Shown one piece after another: positions 50,578 through 59,626 of a stretch of DNA of 64,000 nucleotides. The notes under the pieces are model-generated. The model searched no databases and was not told the origin of the DNA. It was given only the letters and a program-made list of their open reading frames with translations. This DNA comes from Mesorhizobium sp. B2-8-5. Lineage in GTDB: Bacteria; Pseudomonadota; Alphaproteobacteria; Rhizobiales; Rhizobiaceae. The stretch covers positions 5,737,501 to 5,801,500 of the forward strand of contig NZ_CP083951.1 in assembly GCF_006440675.2 (NCBI RefSeq). Reading direction: 5' to 3'. The number at the start of each line of letters is the position of its first letter. The first letter of the stretch is position 1. The position numbers were made by a program, and so were the translations under genes.

Positions 50578-52239
50578 ATGAGCAAGAACTATCGCATTCT
50601 CGATCTGATCCGGCGCGGCCGGACGCCACTCGAAAACCACCTCATCGACGGCCTGATCGACGGCCGCATCAGCCGCCGCGAATTCGTGCGCCACGGCAGC
50701 CTGCTCGGCCTGTCGCTGCCGCTGCTCGGCCGCATCGGCATGGCCGCCGGCTTCGGCGCGGCACCCTCGCTCGCTCGCGCCGGCGCGCCCGGCGCCACCA
50801 TCCGCGTCGGCAGCAGCGTGCCGGCAGCGGCGATCGACCCGGTCACCATCGCCGACGCCGGTGGCCTGCTCGTCATGCAACAGGTCGCGGAATTCCTCTG
50901 CGTCGACGGTCCGGACCTCGTTCTGAAGCCGGCACTGGCGGAAAGCTGGTCGCCGAACACCGACGGCACGGTGTGGACCTTCAAGCTGCGCAAGGGCGTG
51001 AAATTCCACTCGGGCGGCGAGATGAAGGCCGACGACGTGGTGGCCAGCATCGACCGGCTTGCCGATCCGGCAAACTCGTCCAACGCGCTGTCGGTATTCA
51101 CAGGTATCCTGCAGAAGGGCGCCTCGAAGAAGGTCGATGACTACACCGTCGAATTCCACCTCGATGCGCCGAACGGCAACTTCCCCTACATGCTGTCCTC
51201 CGACAACTACAACGCCGTCATCATCCCGGCGAGCTACAAGGGCGGCTACGAGCAGAGCTTCGACGGCACCGGGCCGTTCAAGCTCGAAAAATACACGCCC
51301 AAGGTCGGCGCCTCCTTCGTGCGCAACGACGATTACTGGGGCGAAAAGGCTCTGCCGGACCGCACCGAATTCACCTTCTTCACCGACATCCAGCCGCAGA
51401 TCCTGGCGCTGCAGGGCGGCCAGATCGACATCATCAACCAGATGCCGGTGCTGGCGGGCGTCGCGGTGCTGAACGATCCGAATGTCGACGTCATCAGCCT
51501 GAAGTCGTCCGCGCATCAGCAGCTGCATATGCATTGCGACGAGGGCCCGACCAAGGACGCTCGCGTGCGCCGCGCCATCGCGCTCTGCCTCGACCGTGAA
51601 AAGCTCGCCGCCGGCCTGATGAAAGGGCGTTCGGCACTCGGCAACGATAGCCCATTCGCCCCTGTCTACCCTTCGACGGACACCAGCGTGCCGCAACGCA
51701 AGCAGGACATCGCCCAGGCCAAGCAACTGATGGAAGCGGCGGGCGCCGGCCAGGGCTTCAAGATGACGCTCACCACCGAGCGCTATCTGGAAATCCCGGA
51801 ATACGCCCAGCTCATCCAGAACTGGGTCAAGGAAATTGGCATCGAGCTTGAGCTCAACATCTTGGACCAGAGCGCCTATTATGGCGATGCCGTGTTCGGC
51901 AAGTCAAACTGGCTGGATTCGGCGATGGGCATCACCGATTACGGCCACCGCGGCGTGCCCAACGTCTATCTGGCGGCACCCTTGAAGAGCGACGGCACCT
52001 GGAATGCCGCCCACTTCAAGAACAAGGACTACGACCAGATGGCGGCGAGCTATATCGCGGCCCTCGACTTCGAGGCGCAGAAGGCCACCGCCGGCAAGAT
52101 CCAGAAGCTGCTGCTCGAGGAAACGCCGGTCATCTTCGGTTATTTCTACGACTACCTGACGGCGACGGCGAAAGGCGTGGCGGGCGTGCAGCCCACCGCC
52201 ATGTCGCAGTTGTTCCTCGAGAAGGCGTCGAAAGGCTGA
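50578..52239 (+). CDS. Peptide-type ABC binding protein (class C), first paralogue
   Basis: A 553-residue solute-binding protein of the Opp/Dpp/nickel class. The N-terminus has about 40 cytoplasmic residues, then SRREFVRHGSLLGLSLPLLG, a twin-arginine export signal (Tat), unusual for this class. The mature domain begins GATIRVGSSVPAAAIDPV and contains ALAESWSPNTDGTVWTFKLR, FNGTGPFKL-like and the Thr-Asp ligand region. It lies upstream of the molybdoenzyme and permeases. It is a clear paralogue of the protein at 59627-61285, down to the Tat signal. Confidence 0.92.
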   Translation: MSKNYRILDLIRRGRTPLENHLIDGLIDGRISRREFVRHGSLLGLSLPLLGRIGMAAGFGAAPSLARAGAPGATIRVGSSVPAAAIDPVTIADAGGLLVMQQVAEFLCVDGPDLVLKPALAESWSPNTDGTVWTFKLRKGVKFHSGGEMKADDVVASIDRLADPANSSNALSVFTGILQKGASKKVDDYTVEFHLDAPNGNFPYMLSSDNYNAVIIPASYKGGYEQSFDGTGPFKLEKYTPKVGASFVRNDDYWGEKALPDRTEFTFFTDIQPQILALQGGQIDIINQMPVLAGVAVLNDPNVDVISLKSSAHQQLHMHCDEGPTKDARVRRAIALCLDREKLAAGLMKGRSALGNDSPFAPVYPSTDTSVPQRKQDIAQAKQLMEAAGAGQGFKMTLTTERYLEIPEYAQLIQNWVKEIGIELELNILDQSAYYGDAVFGKSNWLDSAMGITDYGHRGVPNVYLAAPLKSDGTWNAAHFKNKDYDQMAASYIAALDFEAQKATAGKIQKLLLEETPVIFGYFYDYLTATAKGVAGVQPTAMSQLFLEKASKG

Positions 52240-52263
52240 GCATGAGGCAAGCATAGATCCCGC

Positions 52264-52292
52264 ACCGCCAGTCTCGAAAGGGGGCTGGCGGT
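52264..52292 (+). terminator. Hairpin between binding protein and molybdoenzyme genes
   Basis: ACCGCCAG (52264-52271) pairs with CTGGCGGT (52285-52292), loop of 13 bases. No T run follows, so it is more likely an mRNA stabiliser or attenuator than a full terminator. Confidence 0.5.
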
Positions 52293-52347
52293 TCGCGGCC
52301 GGTCGGAGCAGGGCGACAAGGCACCCTGCCCCGACCGTCGTGGCTGG

Positions 52348-54714
52348 ATGATGCGTCCCATGGGAACCGCAACCCTGCTCACCACCATGCATTGGGGGAC
52401 GTACGAGATCCGCGCCGAGAACGGCCGGCTCGTCGGCGTCGAGCCGTGGAGCGGCGATCCCGACCCGTCGCCGATTGGCCGATCGATGCTCGGCACGGTG
52501 CAAGGCGAGCTGCGCGTCGCCCGCCCGGCCATCAGGCGCGGCTGGCTGGAGGGAGACAGGTCCAGCCCGGCAAGCCGGCGAAGCGACGAGCCCTTCGTGG
52601 AAGTGTCCTGGGAAATCGCGCTGGACATCGTGGCGGCTGAGCTGGAGCGCGTTCGCTCGACGCATGGCAACAGCGCGATCTATGCAGGCTCGTATGGATG
52701 GGCGAGCGCCGGGCGCTTCCACCATGCGCAGGGCCAGGTCCACCGCTTCCTCAACACGATCGGCGGCTATACCGGCTCGGTGCTGAGTTATTCCTATGGC
52801 GCGGCCGAGATGATCCTGCCGCATGTGCTGGGCAGCACCGACGCGCTGACCGGCAACCACACCACCTGGGACGGAATCGAAGAACATGCCAAGCTGATCG
52901 TCGCCTTCGGCGGGCTGCCATGGCGCAACACGCAGGTGCAGGGCGGCGGCTCGGCGCGGCACGAGGCGTCGGCGGCCTTGCGCAACGCCGTCGCCAATGG
53001 CGCACGGTTGATCAATGTCTCGCCGGTGCGCGACGACGCGCCGCGCGGCGTCGACACCGAATGGCTGCCGCTGCGGCCGAACAGCGACACCGCCGTGATG
53101 CTGGCGCTTTGCCATGCGCTGATCGGCAAGGGTCTGCACGACGAAGCGTTCCTCGCACGCTATTGCACCGGCTTCGACATCGTGCGCGCCTATCTCATGG
53201 GCGAAAGCGACGGCCAGCCGAAGGATCCGGCCTGGGCGGCGAAACTCAGTGGCGTCGACGCGGCGACGATCGAAGCACTCGCCGGGGAGATGGCCGCCAA
53301 GCGCACCATGCTGATGGTCAGCTGGTCGCTGCAGCGCGCCGATCATGGCGAGCAGCCCTATTGGGCGGCGATCACGCTCGCCGCGTTGCTCGGCCAGATC
53401 GGGCTGCCAGGCGGCGGCATCGGCTTCGGCTATTCGTCGACCAATGGCGCCGGCAGGCCGGAGATGGGATTCCGCTGGCCTTCGGTGCCGCAGGGCAAGA
53501 ATGCCGTGGCGCATTTCATCCCTGTCGCGCGCATGGCCGACATGCTGCTCAATCCAGGCGGATCGTTCGACTTCAACGGCGCTGCGCTGACCTATCCCGA
53601 CATCAGGCTCGTCTACTGGGCCGGCGGCAATCCGTTCCACCACCACCAGGATCTCAATCGTCTGGTCGAGGCCTGGCGGCGGCCCGAGACGGTGATCGTC
53701 AACGAGCAATTCTGGACGGCGACGGCGCGTCATGCCGACATCGTGCTGCCGGTGACGACAGCGCTGGAGCGCAACGACCTCGCCTTCTCGAACCGTGAAA
53801 ACCTCATCGTCGCCATGAAGCAGGCGATCGAGCCGTTCGAAGAGGCGCGCGACGATTTTGCCATCTTCGCCGATTTGGCAGTGCGGCTCGGCACGAGCGA
53901 TGCCTTCACCGAAGGGCGCGGCGCCGACGAATGGATCCGGCATCTCTACGGCCAGGCGGTGGAGAATGCCGGCGCGGCCGGTGTGAAGATGCCGCCCTTC
54001 GACCGGTTCTGGCAGGACGGCCATGCCGAGCTCGTGCGCTCGGTGACATCGCAGACCTTCCTTGGCGCCTTCCGGGCCGATCCGGAGCGGCATCCCTTGG
54101 CGACGCCGTCCGGACGCATCGAGCTTTTCTCGGCGACGGTCGAGTCGTTCGGCTATGACGACTGCCCCGGCCACGCCGTATGGCGCGAGCCGCGGGAGTG
54201 GCTGGGCAATACCGGCCTGGCGGAGAATTTTCCGCTGCATCTCTTGTCGCCGCAGCCGGCCGACAAGCTGCACAGCCAGTACGACCATGGGTCAGTCAGC
54301 CGGGCGAACAAGGTCGCGGGCCGCGCGCCGCTGCTGATCAATCGCGAGGACGCGACGGCACGCGGCATCTTGGACGGCGCGGTGGTCAAAGTTTTCAATG
54401 ATCGCGGATCGTGCCTCGCCGGCGCCGTGCTCACCGACAGCCTGATCCCCGGCGTCGTGCAGTTGCCGACCGGCGCCTGGTTCGATCCGGCCCGGCCGGG
54501 CGAGCCGGAGGGCCTCGAAAAGCACGGCAATCCGAATGTGCTGACGCCCGATCGCGGCACGTCGCGGCTTGCGCAATCGCCGACCTGCAATTCGACGCTG
54601 GTTCAGGTGTCGCGGTTTACGGGAGCCGTTCCGCCCGTGACAGCCTTCGATCCGCCTGCCACTATGAGCTTGTCCGATGCATCCGGCCCGGCTGGGCGCA
54701 AAGGTCTTTCGTAA
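52348..54714 (+). CDS. Molybdopterin-dependent S/N-oxide reductase, BisC-like (DMSO reductase family)
   Basis: A 788-residue molybdoenzyme. The SYGWASAGRFHHAQ segment carries the Tyr/Trp of the active-site funnel, and the Ser of SYSYGAAEMILPHVLG is expected to ligate molybdenum, as in BisC/TorA/DorA. GNPFHHHQDLNRL, VVTTALERNDLA-like and the C-terminal cofactor domain with LLSPQPADKLHSQYDHGS are in place. No N-terminal Fe-S cysteines or Tat signal are seen, so it is a cytoplasmic single-subunit enzyme like biotin/methionine sulfoxide reductase. ATG 52348, 52351 or 52360 are possible starts. The operon position suggests that the imported substrate is an S- or N-oxide, or yields one. Confidence 0.88.
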   Translation: MMRPMGTATLLTTMHWGTYEIRAENGRLVGVEPWSGDPDPSPIGRSMLGTVQGELRVARPAIRRGWLEGDRSSPASRRSDEPFVEVSWEIALDIVAAELERVRSTHGNSAIYAGSYGWASAGRFHHAQGQVHRFLNTIGGYTGSVLSYSYGAAEMILPHVLGSTDALTGNHTTWDGIEEHAKLIVAFGGLPWRNTQVQGGGSARHEASAALRNAVANGARLINVSPVRDDAPRGVDTEWLPLRPNSDTAVMLALCHALIGKGLHDEAFLARYCTGFDIVRAYLMGESDGQPKDPAWAAKLSGVDAATIEALAGEMAAKRTMLMVSWSLQRADHGEQPYWAAITLAALLGQIGLPGGGIGFGYSSTNGAGRPEMGFRWPSVPQGKNAVAHFIPVARMADMLLNPGGSFDFNGAALTYPDIRLVYWAGGNPFHHHQDLNRLVEAWRRPETVIVNEQFWTATARHADIVLPVTTALERNDLAFSNRENLIVAMKQAIEPFEEARDDFAIFADLAVRLGTSDAFTEGRGADEWIRHLYGQAVENAGAAGVKMPPFDRFWQDGHAELVRSVTSQTFLGAFRADPERHPLATPSGRIELFSATVESFGYDDCPGHAVWREPREWLGNTGLAENFPLHLLSPQPADKLHSQYDHGSVSRANKVAGRAPLLINREDATARGILDGAVVKVFNDRGSCLAGAVLTDSLIPGVVQLPTGAWFDPARPGEPEGLEKHGNPNVLTPDRGTSRLAQSPTCNSTLVQVSRFTGAVPPVTAFDPPATMSLSDASGPAGRKGLS

Positions 54715-54726
54715 GGAGACGCTGCC

Positions 54727-55680
54727 ATTCTAGCTTTCCTCGTCCGGCGCCTGGCACTGTCGCTCGTCACGCTGTTCCTGCTCAGCGTCATGGTGTTCCT
54801 TGGCGGCCAGGTGCTGCCTGGCAATGTCGGGCGGGCCATTCTGGGGCCGTTCGCCGACCAGCGCGCGGTGGATGCGCTGAACCATTCGCTCGGCGTCGAC
54901 CGGCCGTTGCTCGTCCAATATGGCAGCTGGATCTGGAATTTTCTCCACGGCGACATGGGCACCTCCTATGTCTTTCGCGCGCCGGTGGCGCCGTTCGTCG
55001 TCGATGCCTTGGGCAATTCGATGAAGCTGGCGCTGGTCGCCTTCGTGCTGGTGGTGCCGATCGGCATCCTCGGCGGGGTGATCGCCGCGCTCAATTTCAA
55101 CCGGCCGCTCGACCGCATCATCAGCCTCGGCGGCCTGTCGGTCACGGTGCTGCCCGAGTTCGTCACCGGCATCATCCTGATCCTGATCTTCGGAGTGTGG
55201 CTGCGCTGGCTGCCGATCGCCGCCGCCTGGCCAAAGGGCGCCGGCGTCCTCACCCAGCTCTACTATCTCATCCTGCCCTCGCTGCCGCTGTTTTTGGTGC
55301 TGTTCGGCTATATCGCGCGCATGGCGCGCTCCGGCATGATCGAGGCGCTCGATTCCGACTATACGCGCACCGCGGTGCTGAAGGGCCTGCCCTGGCGAAC
55401 GGTGATCTGGCGCCATGTGCTGCGCAACGCGCTGTTGCCGACCATCACGGTGATCGCCACCCAGACCGGCTATCTCATCGGCGGCCTGGTCGTGATCGAG
55501 ACGCTGTTCCGCTACCAGGGCATCGGCTCGCTGATCTTCACTGCCGCGCGCGGCAAGGACTTTCCGATGCTCGAAGCCGGCATCCTCACCATCGGCATCG
55601 TCTATGCGGTGGCGACCTTGATCGCCGACTTCCTCTATTCCGTGCTCAATCCGCGCATCCGGCTGGGAGCAGAGCAATGA
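54727..55680 (+). CDS. Peptide-type ABC permease (OppB/DppB-like), apparent ATT start
   Basis: About 317 residues. The first helix, LAFLVRRLALSLVTLFLLSV, is the standard N-terminus of DppB-type permeases, but there is no ATG, GTG or TTG before it. The codon at its start is ATT 54727, eight bases after a perfect AAGGAG (54713-54718), which itself overlaps the stop of the molybdoenzyme gene. Starting at the first ATG (54790) would drop the N-terminal 21 residues and lose the ribosome site. The rest is normal (TSYVFRAPVAPFVVDALGNS; MARSGMIEALDSDYTRTAVL, the EAA loop). Confidence 0.85.
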   Translation: MLAFLVRRLALSLVTLFLLSVMVFLGGQVLPGNVGRAILGPFADQRAVDALNHSLGVDRPLLVQYGSWIWNFLHGDMGTSYVFRAPVAPFVVDALGNSMKLALVAFVLVVPIGILGGVIAALNFNRPLDRIISLGGLSVTVLPEFVTGIILILIFGVWLRWLPIAAAWPKGAGVLTQLYYLILPSLPLFLVLFGYIARMARSGMIEALDSDYTRTAVLKGLPWRTVIWRHVLRNALLPTITVIATQTGYLIGGLVVIETLFRYQGIGSLIFTAARGKDFPMLEAGILTIGIVYAVATLIADFLYSVLNPRIRLGAEQ

Positions 55681-56558
55681 GCGCGACAGACACCCAAGCC
55701 AGCCTGCCGGCGCCCGATACCGCACAGCGCAGCCCTTGGGGCGAAGTGCTGCATTCGCTCTCCAGGTCCGGCACCTTCCTAACCGGGCTTTTCATCCTTT
55801 TGTTCTGGGTCGTCTGCGCGCTGTTCGGCCAGCACTTCGTCCCCTACGACCCGCTGGCAAGCGACATCATCAACGCCCTCACGCCGCCGGCGGCCGATCA
55901 CTGGTTCGGCACCGACCAGCTCGGCCGCGACGTGTTCTCGCGCGTCATCGTCGGCTCGCGCGACATCCTGACGGTGGCGCCGCTGGCCACCATCCTTGCG
56001 ACCATCGCCGGCACCGCGCTCGGCCTCGTCATCGGCTATTTCCGCGGCATCGTCGACGACGTCGTCAGCCGCGTGCTCGAAGCCTTCATGGCGATCCCGG
56101 TGGTGATCATCGCGCTGCTCGCCATCGTCGCGCTCGGCACCTCGAAGATCACCGTCATCGTCGTCATCGGCCTGAGCTTCGCGCCGATCATCGCGCGCAC
56201 CGTGCGCTCGGCGGTGCTGGCCGAACGCGAGCTCGACTACGTGGCCGCGGCAAAGCTGCGCCACGAGGGCGCGCTGCACACCATGTTCGTCGAGATCCTG
56301 CCCAACGTCATCCCGCCGATCCTGGTCGAGACGACGGTGCGGCTGGGCTACGCCATCTTCGCGGTGGCCACGCTTTCCTTCATGGGCTTCGGCATCCAGC
56401 CGCCCTCGCCCGACTGGGGCCTGTCGATTTCCTCCAATTACGGCATGATCGGCGGCGGCTTCTGGTGGACGGTGCTGTTCGATGCCCTGGCCATCGCCTC
56501 GCTGGTGATCGGCGTCAACCTGGTGGCCGACGGCGTGCATGGAGCGTTCAATGACTGA
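55677..56558 (+). CDS. Peptide-type ABC permease (OppC/DppC-like)
   Basis: A 293-residue permease: cytoplasmic N-terminal tail, helix 1 near residue 33, the family motif HWFGTDQLGRDVFSRVIVGS, and the EAA loop ELDYVAAAKLRHEGALHTMF. Its start lies in the stop of the upstream permease (ATGA). Together they form the translocation pore of the importer. Confidence 0.93.
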   Translation: MSATDTQASLPAPDTAQRSPWGEVLHSLSRSGTFLTGLFILLFWVVCALFGQHFVPYDPLASDIINALTPPAADHWFGTDQLGRDVFSRVIVGSRDILTVAPLATILATIAGTALGLVIGYFRGIVDDVVSRVLEAFMAIPVVIIALLAIVALGTSKITVIVVIGLSFAPIIARTVRSAVLAERELDYVAAAKLRHEGALHTMFVEILPNVIPPILVETTVRLGYAIFAVATLSFMGFGIQPPSPDWGLSISSNYGMIGGGFWWTVLFDALAIASLVIGVNLVADGVHGAFND

Positions 56559-58584
56559 GCCTAGCCAAGCCGCCAACGCGCTCGAGCTGAAGGACCTCTC
56601 GGTCGCCTATCGCGTCGGCCGCCGCAACCGCGCGGTGCTGCGCAACGTCAACCTGACCATCGGGGCCGGCGAAGCCTACGGGCTGGTCGGTGAATCCGGC
56701 TGCGGCAAATCCACCGTGGCACTTTCGGTGGTGCGCTATCTGCCGCGCAACGGCTCCATCACCGGCGGCTCGATCGCGCTCGACGGCAAGGATGTGATGA
56801 AGCTCGACGCGGAAGCGCTGCGGCGCGCCCGCGCGGACAGCGTGTCGATGGTCTACCAGGATCCCGGCAAGGCGCTGAACCCGTCGCTGCGCATCGGCCG
56901 CCAGCTGACCGAGATTTTCGAGCTTACCGGCGTCACCGGACAGGCGGCGCAAGACAAGGCGCTCGCCATGCTGAACCGGGTGCGCATCTCCGATCCGGCC
57001 AGCGTCATGCAGCGCTATCCGCATCAGCTTTCCGGCGGCATGCAGCAGCGCGTGGCGATCGCCATGGCCTTGGCCAACGACCCCTCGATGCTGATCCTCG
57101 ACGAGCCGACGACGGGCCTCGACGCCACGGTCGAAGCGGAAGTGCTCGACCTGATCGGGCAGTTGCGGCGCGAGCTGTCTGCCTCGATCCTGTTCATCAG
57201 CCACAACCTCGCCGTCGTCTCCAACATGTGCGACCGCGTCGGCGTGCTCTATGCCGGCATGCTGGTCGAGGAAGGCTCGACCAAGGACGTCTTCAACGAT
57301 CCGCGCCATCCTTACACGGTGGCGCTGCTGCGCTGCCTGCCGCGCGGCGGCCAGCGCAAGGACCAGGGCCGGCTCGACACCATTCCGGGCTTCCTGCCCG
57401 GCATCGGCGCCACCATCACCGGCTGCGCCTTCGCCGACCGCTGCGCTTTGGCCACCGAACGCTGCCGCGCCGAGCCGCCGCCGCTCTACGAGCTCGGCGA
57501 TGGCCGCCTGTCGCGCTGCCACTATCACGACAAGGCGCAGTCGCTGCCGCGCGCCACGCCCGCCGAGATCGCTGCCGTCCCGCCGAAGCAGGCGCCGCCG
57601 GTGCTGCAGGTCGAGGGGCTGAACAAGACCTATGCCAGCCACGGCCGCCCGCTGCGGGCGGTGAAGGACGTCTCGGTCAGCCTGAGCCCCGGCGAGACTC
57701 TTGGCCTGGTCGGCGAATCCGGCAGCGGCAAGACCACCTTCGCGCGGCTCCTGCTCGGCCTCGTCGCACCGGACGACGGCGGCTCGATCGAGCTCGAGGG
57801 CAAGCAGTTGGCGCCGCGGCTCGCCAGCCGCTCGGAAGACCAGGTCAAGGCAGTGCAGATCGTCTTCCAGAATCCGGACTCGGCGCTCAACCGCTCGCAT
57901 TCGATCCGGCATATATTGAGCCGAGCCCTGAAGCGGCTGGGCGGGCTCAGCGGCAAGACGCTGGATACACGCCTGGAAGAGCTCGTCCGCTCGGTGCGGC
58001 TCACCGACCGGCATCTCGCGGTGAAGCCGAGGCAGCTGTCGGGCGGGCTGAAGCAGCGCGTGGCGATCGCGCGCGCCTTCGCCGGCGATCCGCGCATCGT
58101 CGTGTGCGACGAGCCGACCTCGGCGCTCGACGTCTCGGTGCAGGCGGCGATCCTCAACCTTCTGGCCGACCTGCAGTCGAGGCAGGATGTCAGCTATATC
58201 TTCATCTCGCACGACCTTGGCGTGGTGCGCTATCTCTCCGACAAGATCGCAGTGCTTTATCTTGGCCGCATCATGGAGTTCGGGCCGTCGGAGGCGGTGT
58301 TTTCCGGCCCGCACCATCCCTACACCGAAGCGCTGCTGTCGGCGGTTCCAAAACTCGACCGCACCGAGAGCTCGCGCATCCGTCTCGACGGCGAAATCCC
58401 AAGTGCGGCCAACCCGCCGACGGGCTGTGTCTTCCACACGCGCTGCCCACGCAAGATCGGCGCCATCTGCGAGACGCAGGAGCCTGACCTCACCGAGGCC
58501 CAACCAGGCCACACGATCCGCTGCCATATCCCCTTCGCCGAACTGGCGAGGCTGCAAAAGCCGAAGGCCGTGGAGCCGGCGTGA
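56551..58584 (+). CDS. Peptide-type ABC ATPase, fused DppD-DppF form
   Basis: A 677-residue protein with two complete ATPase domains. Domain 1 has GESGCGKST, LSGGMQQRVAIAMA, LILDEPTTGLD and the Cys-rich GCAFADRCALATERC tail; domain 2 has GESGSGKTT, LSGGLKQRVAIARA and VVCDEPTSALD, ending with CVFHTRCPRKIGAICE. The Cys clusters are typical of the oligopeptide ATPase C-terminal domain. ATG 56551 follows GGAG and overlaps the permease stop by eight bases. A fused pair is common in rhizobial importers. Confidence 0.94.
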   Translation: MTEPSQAANALELKDLSVAYRVGRRNRAVLRNVNLTIGAGEAYGLVGESGCGKSTVALSVVRYLPRNGSITGGSIALDGKDVMKLDAEALRRARADSVSMVYQDPGKALNPSLRIGRQLTEIFELTGVTGQAAQDKALAMLNRVRISDPASVMQRYPHQLSGGMQQRVAIAMALANDPSMLILDEPTTGLDATVEAEVLDLIGQLRRELSASILFISHNLAVVSNMCDRVGVLYAGMLVEEGSTKDVFNDPRHPYTVALLRCLPRGGQRKDQGRLDTIPGFLPGIGATITGCAFADRCALATERCRAEPPPLYELGDGRLSRCHYHDKAQSLPRATPAEIAAVPPKQAPPVLQVEGLNKTYASHGRPLRAVKDVSVSLSPGETLGLVGESGSGKTTFARLLLGLVAPDDGGSIELEGKQLAPRLASRSEDQVKAVQIVFQNPDSALNRSHSIRHILSRALKRLGGLSGKTLDTRLEELVRSVRLTDRHLAVKPRQLSGGLKQRVAIARAFAGDPRIVVCDEPTSALDVSVQAAILNLLADLQSRQDVSYIFISHDLGVVRYLSDKIAVLYLGRIMEFGPSEAVFSGPHHPYTEALLSAVPKLDRTESSRIRLDGEIPSAANPPTGCVFHTRCPRKIGAICETQEPDLTEAQPGHTIRCHIPFAELARLQKPKAVEPA

Positions 58585-58590
58585 CAGCAA

Positions 58591-59499
58591 CTAAGGTGCG
58601 GACGCGTCCGCCATACTGAGGGCGCGATCTCCCTCGGCGAAGCCGCTTGCGTCCGACCAGTCCCTTACCAGCATGCGGAGGCCTTTCAGCGCAATGTCGA
58701 GAGCATCGGACGATGCCGGATTGGCGGGATAGGCAAGATAGATCGGGCGCTGGAACACCGGCGTATCCTCGACGCGCTTCAGCTCGCCGCGCTCGATATG
58801 CGAGCTGACCGCGCTGAGCGGCAAGTAAGCGGCCGCCTTCTGCGACAGGACGTGCTGCAGGCCGATGAACACCAGCCCGGCCGAGATCGCCGGCTTCACC
58901 ATGCCGGCAAAGGCACGGTCGTGCTCGATACGGAACTCCAGCCCCCAGTCCATCAGGATGTAGTTGTCGGTCCACGATCCTGGCTGCTCGGCGTGCTGGA
59001 CGAGCACCACCTGATCGACAGCAAATGTCTCGTAGACGATGCCGGGATGCGGCTTGGGCAAATAGAGGATGCAGATGTCGAGCAGGCCTTCGGCGATCTG
59101 GTCGACCGCCAGATCCGGGAAACTGCCTTCCAGCCTGAGCGCCACATTCGGCCGCTTCGCCCGCATCCATTCGATCCAAGGCGAAGTGATGCTATCCCAG
59201 AGATAGGCGGGCGCGGTCAGTCTCAGCAGCGTTTCGTAACCATCGGGAACGGCGATGTCCTGGCGCGACTGCTCCCAGGTGCGGGTGATCGTCGAGGCAT
59301 GCGGCAGGAATTGCCGGCCGGCCGGCGTCAGCGTGATGCCGTCACTATCGCGAACGAACAGCTTGCGCCCCAACTGTTCCTCGAGGCCGCGAATGCGCGC
59401 GCTGACGGTGGACTGGGCGAGGTTCAGCCGATGAGCGGCGACGGTAAAGCTGCCATGCGCCGCGACCTCCAGGAAACTGCGCAGAGTCTCGGTGTCCAT
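58591..59499 (-). CDS. LysR-family regulator of the peptide-type cluster
   Basis: A 302-residue LysR protein. HTH: TLRSFLEVAAHGSFTVAAHR, LAQSTVSARIRGLEEQLG; effector domain about 90-290. It is convergent with the ATPase gene (six bases between stops) and divergent from the second binding protein. A 6-bp dyad, CCATCG-7-CGATGG (59524-59542), lies in the shared region. It probably regulates the second binding-protein/DUF427 operon, and perhaps the whole cluster. Confidence 0.9.
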   Translation of the reverse strand: MDTETLRSFLEVAAHGSFTVAAHRLNLAQSTVSARIRGLEEQLGRKLFVRDSDGITLTPAGRQFLPHASTITRTWEQSRQDIAVPDGYETLLRLTAPAYLWDSITSPWIEWMRAKRPNVALRLEGSFPDLAVDQIAEGLLDICILYLPKPHPGIVYETFAVDQVVLVQHAEQPGSWTDNYILMDWGLEFRIEHDRAFAGMVKPAISAGLVFIGLQHVLSQKAAAYLPLSAVSSHIERGELKRVEDTPVFQRPIYLAYPANPASSDALDIALKGLRMLVRDWSDASGFAEGDRALSMADASAP

Positions 59500-59523
59500 G
59501 GTTCCTCGCCTTTTCAGTGGATG

Positions 59524-59542
59524 CCATCGAAAATTCCGATGG
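59524..59542. promoter_or_regulatory. LysR-type dyad between LysR and second binding protein genes
   Basis: CCATCG (59524-59529) and CGATGG (59537-59542) form an inverted repeat with 7 bases between, close to the T-N11-A form of LysR operators, 25 bases before the LysR start. Confidence 0.6.
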
Positions 59543-59626
59543 CTGCAATCAAAAAATATCGCTTTCCGGTCGCGGTCAACAGTGGCCTAAATGCCAATGC
59601 CCCCGCGACAAACAAGGAATGCCGCC

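Noticed and set aside
50345..50581. A 78-codon frame ahead of the first peptide-type binding protein
   Set aside because: It has no ribosome site, runs into the next gene's start, and shows no domain; it holds a hairpin and a dyad, so regulatory DNA is more likely.
51904..54288. A 794-codon open frame antisense to the molybdoenzyme
   Set aside because: It has no motifs, and its composition mirrors GC-rich antisense frames elsewhere in the window.
56548..58590. A 680-codon open frame antisense to the fused ATPase
   Set aside because: The plus strand has two complete ATPase domains; the antisense frame is only a by-product of codon bias.
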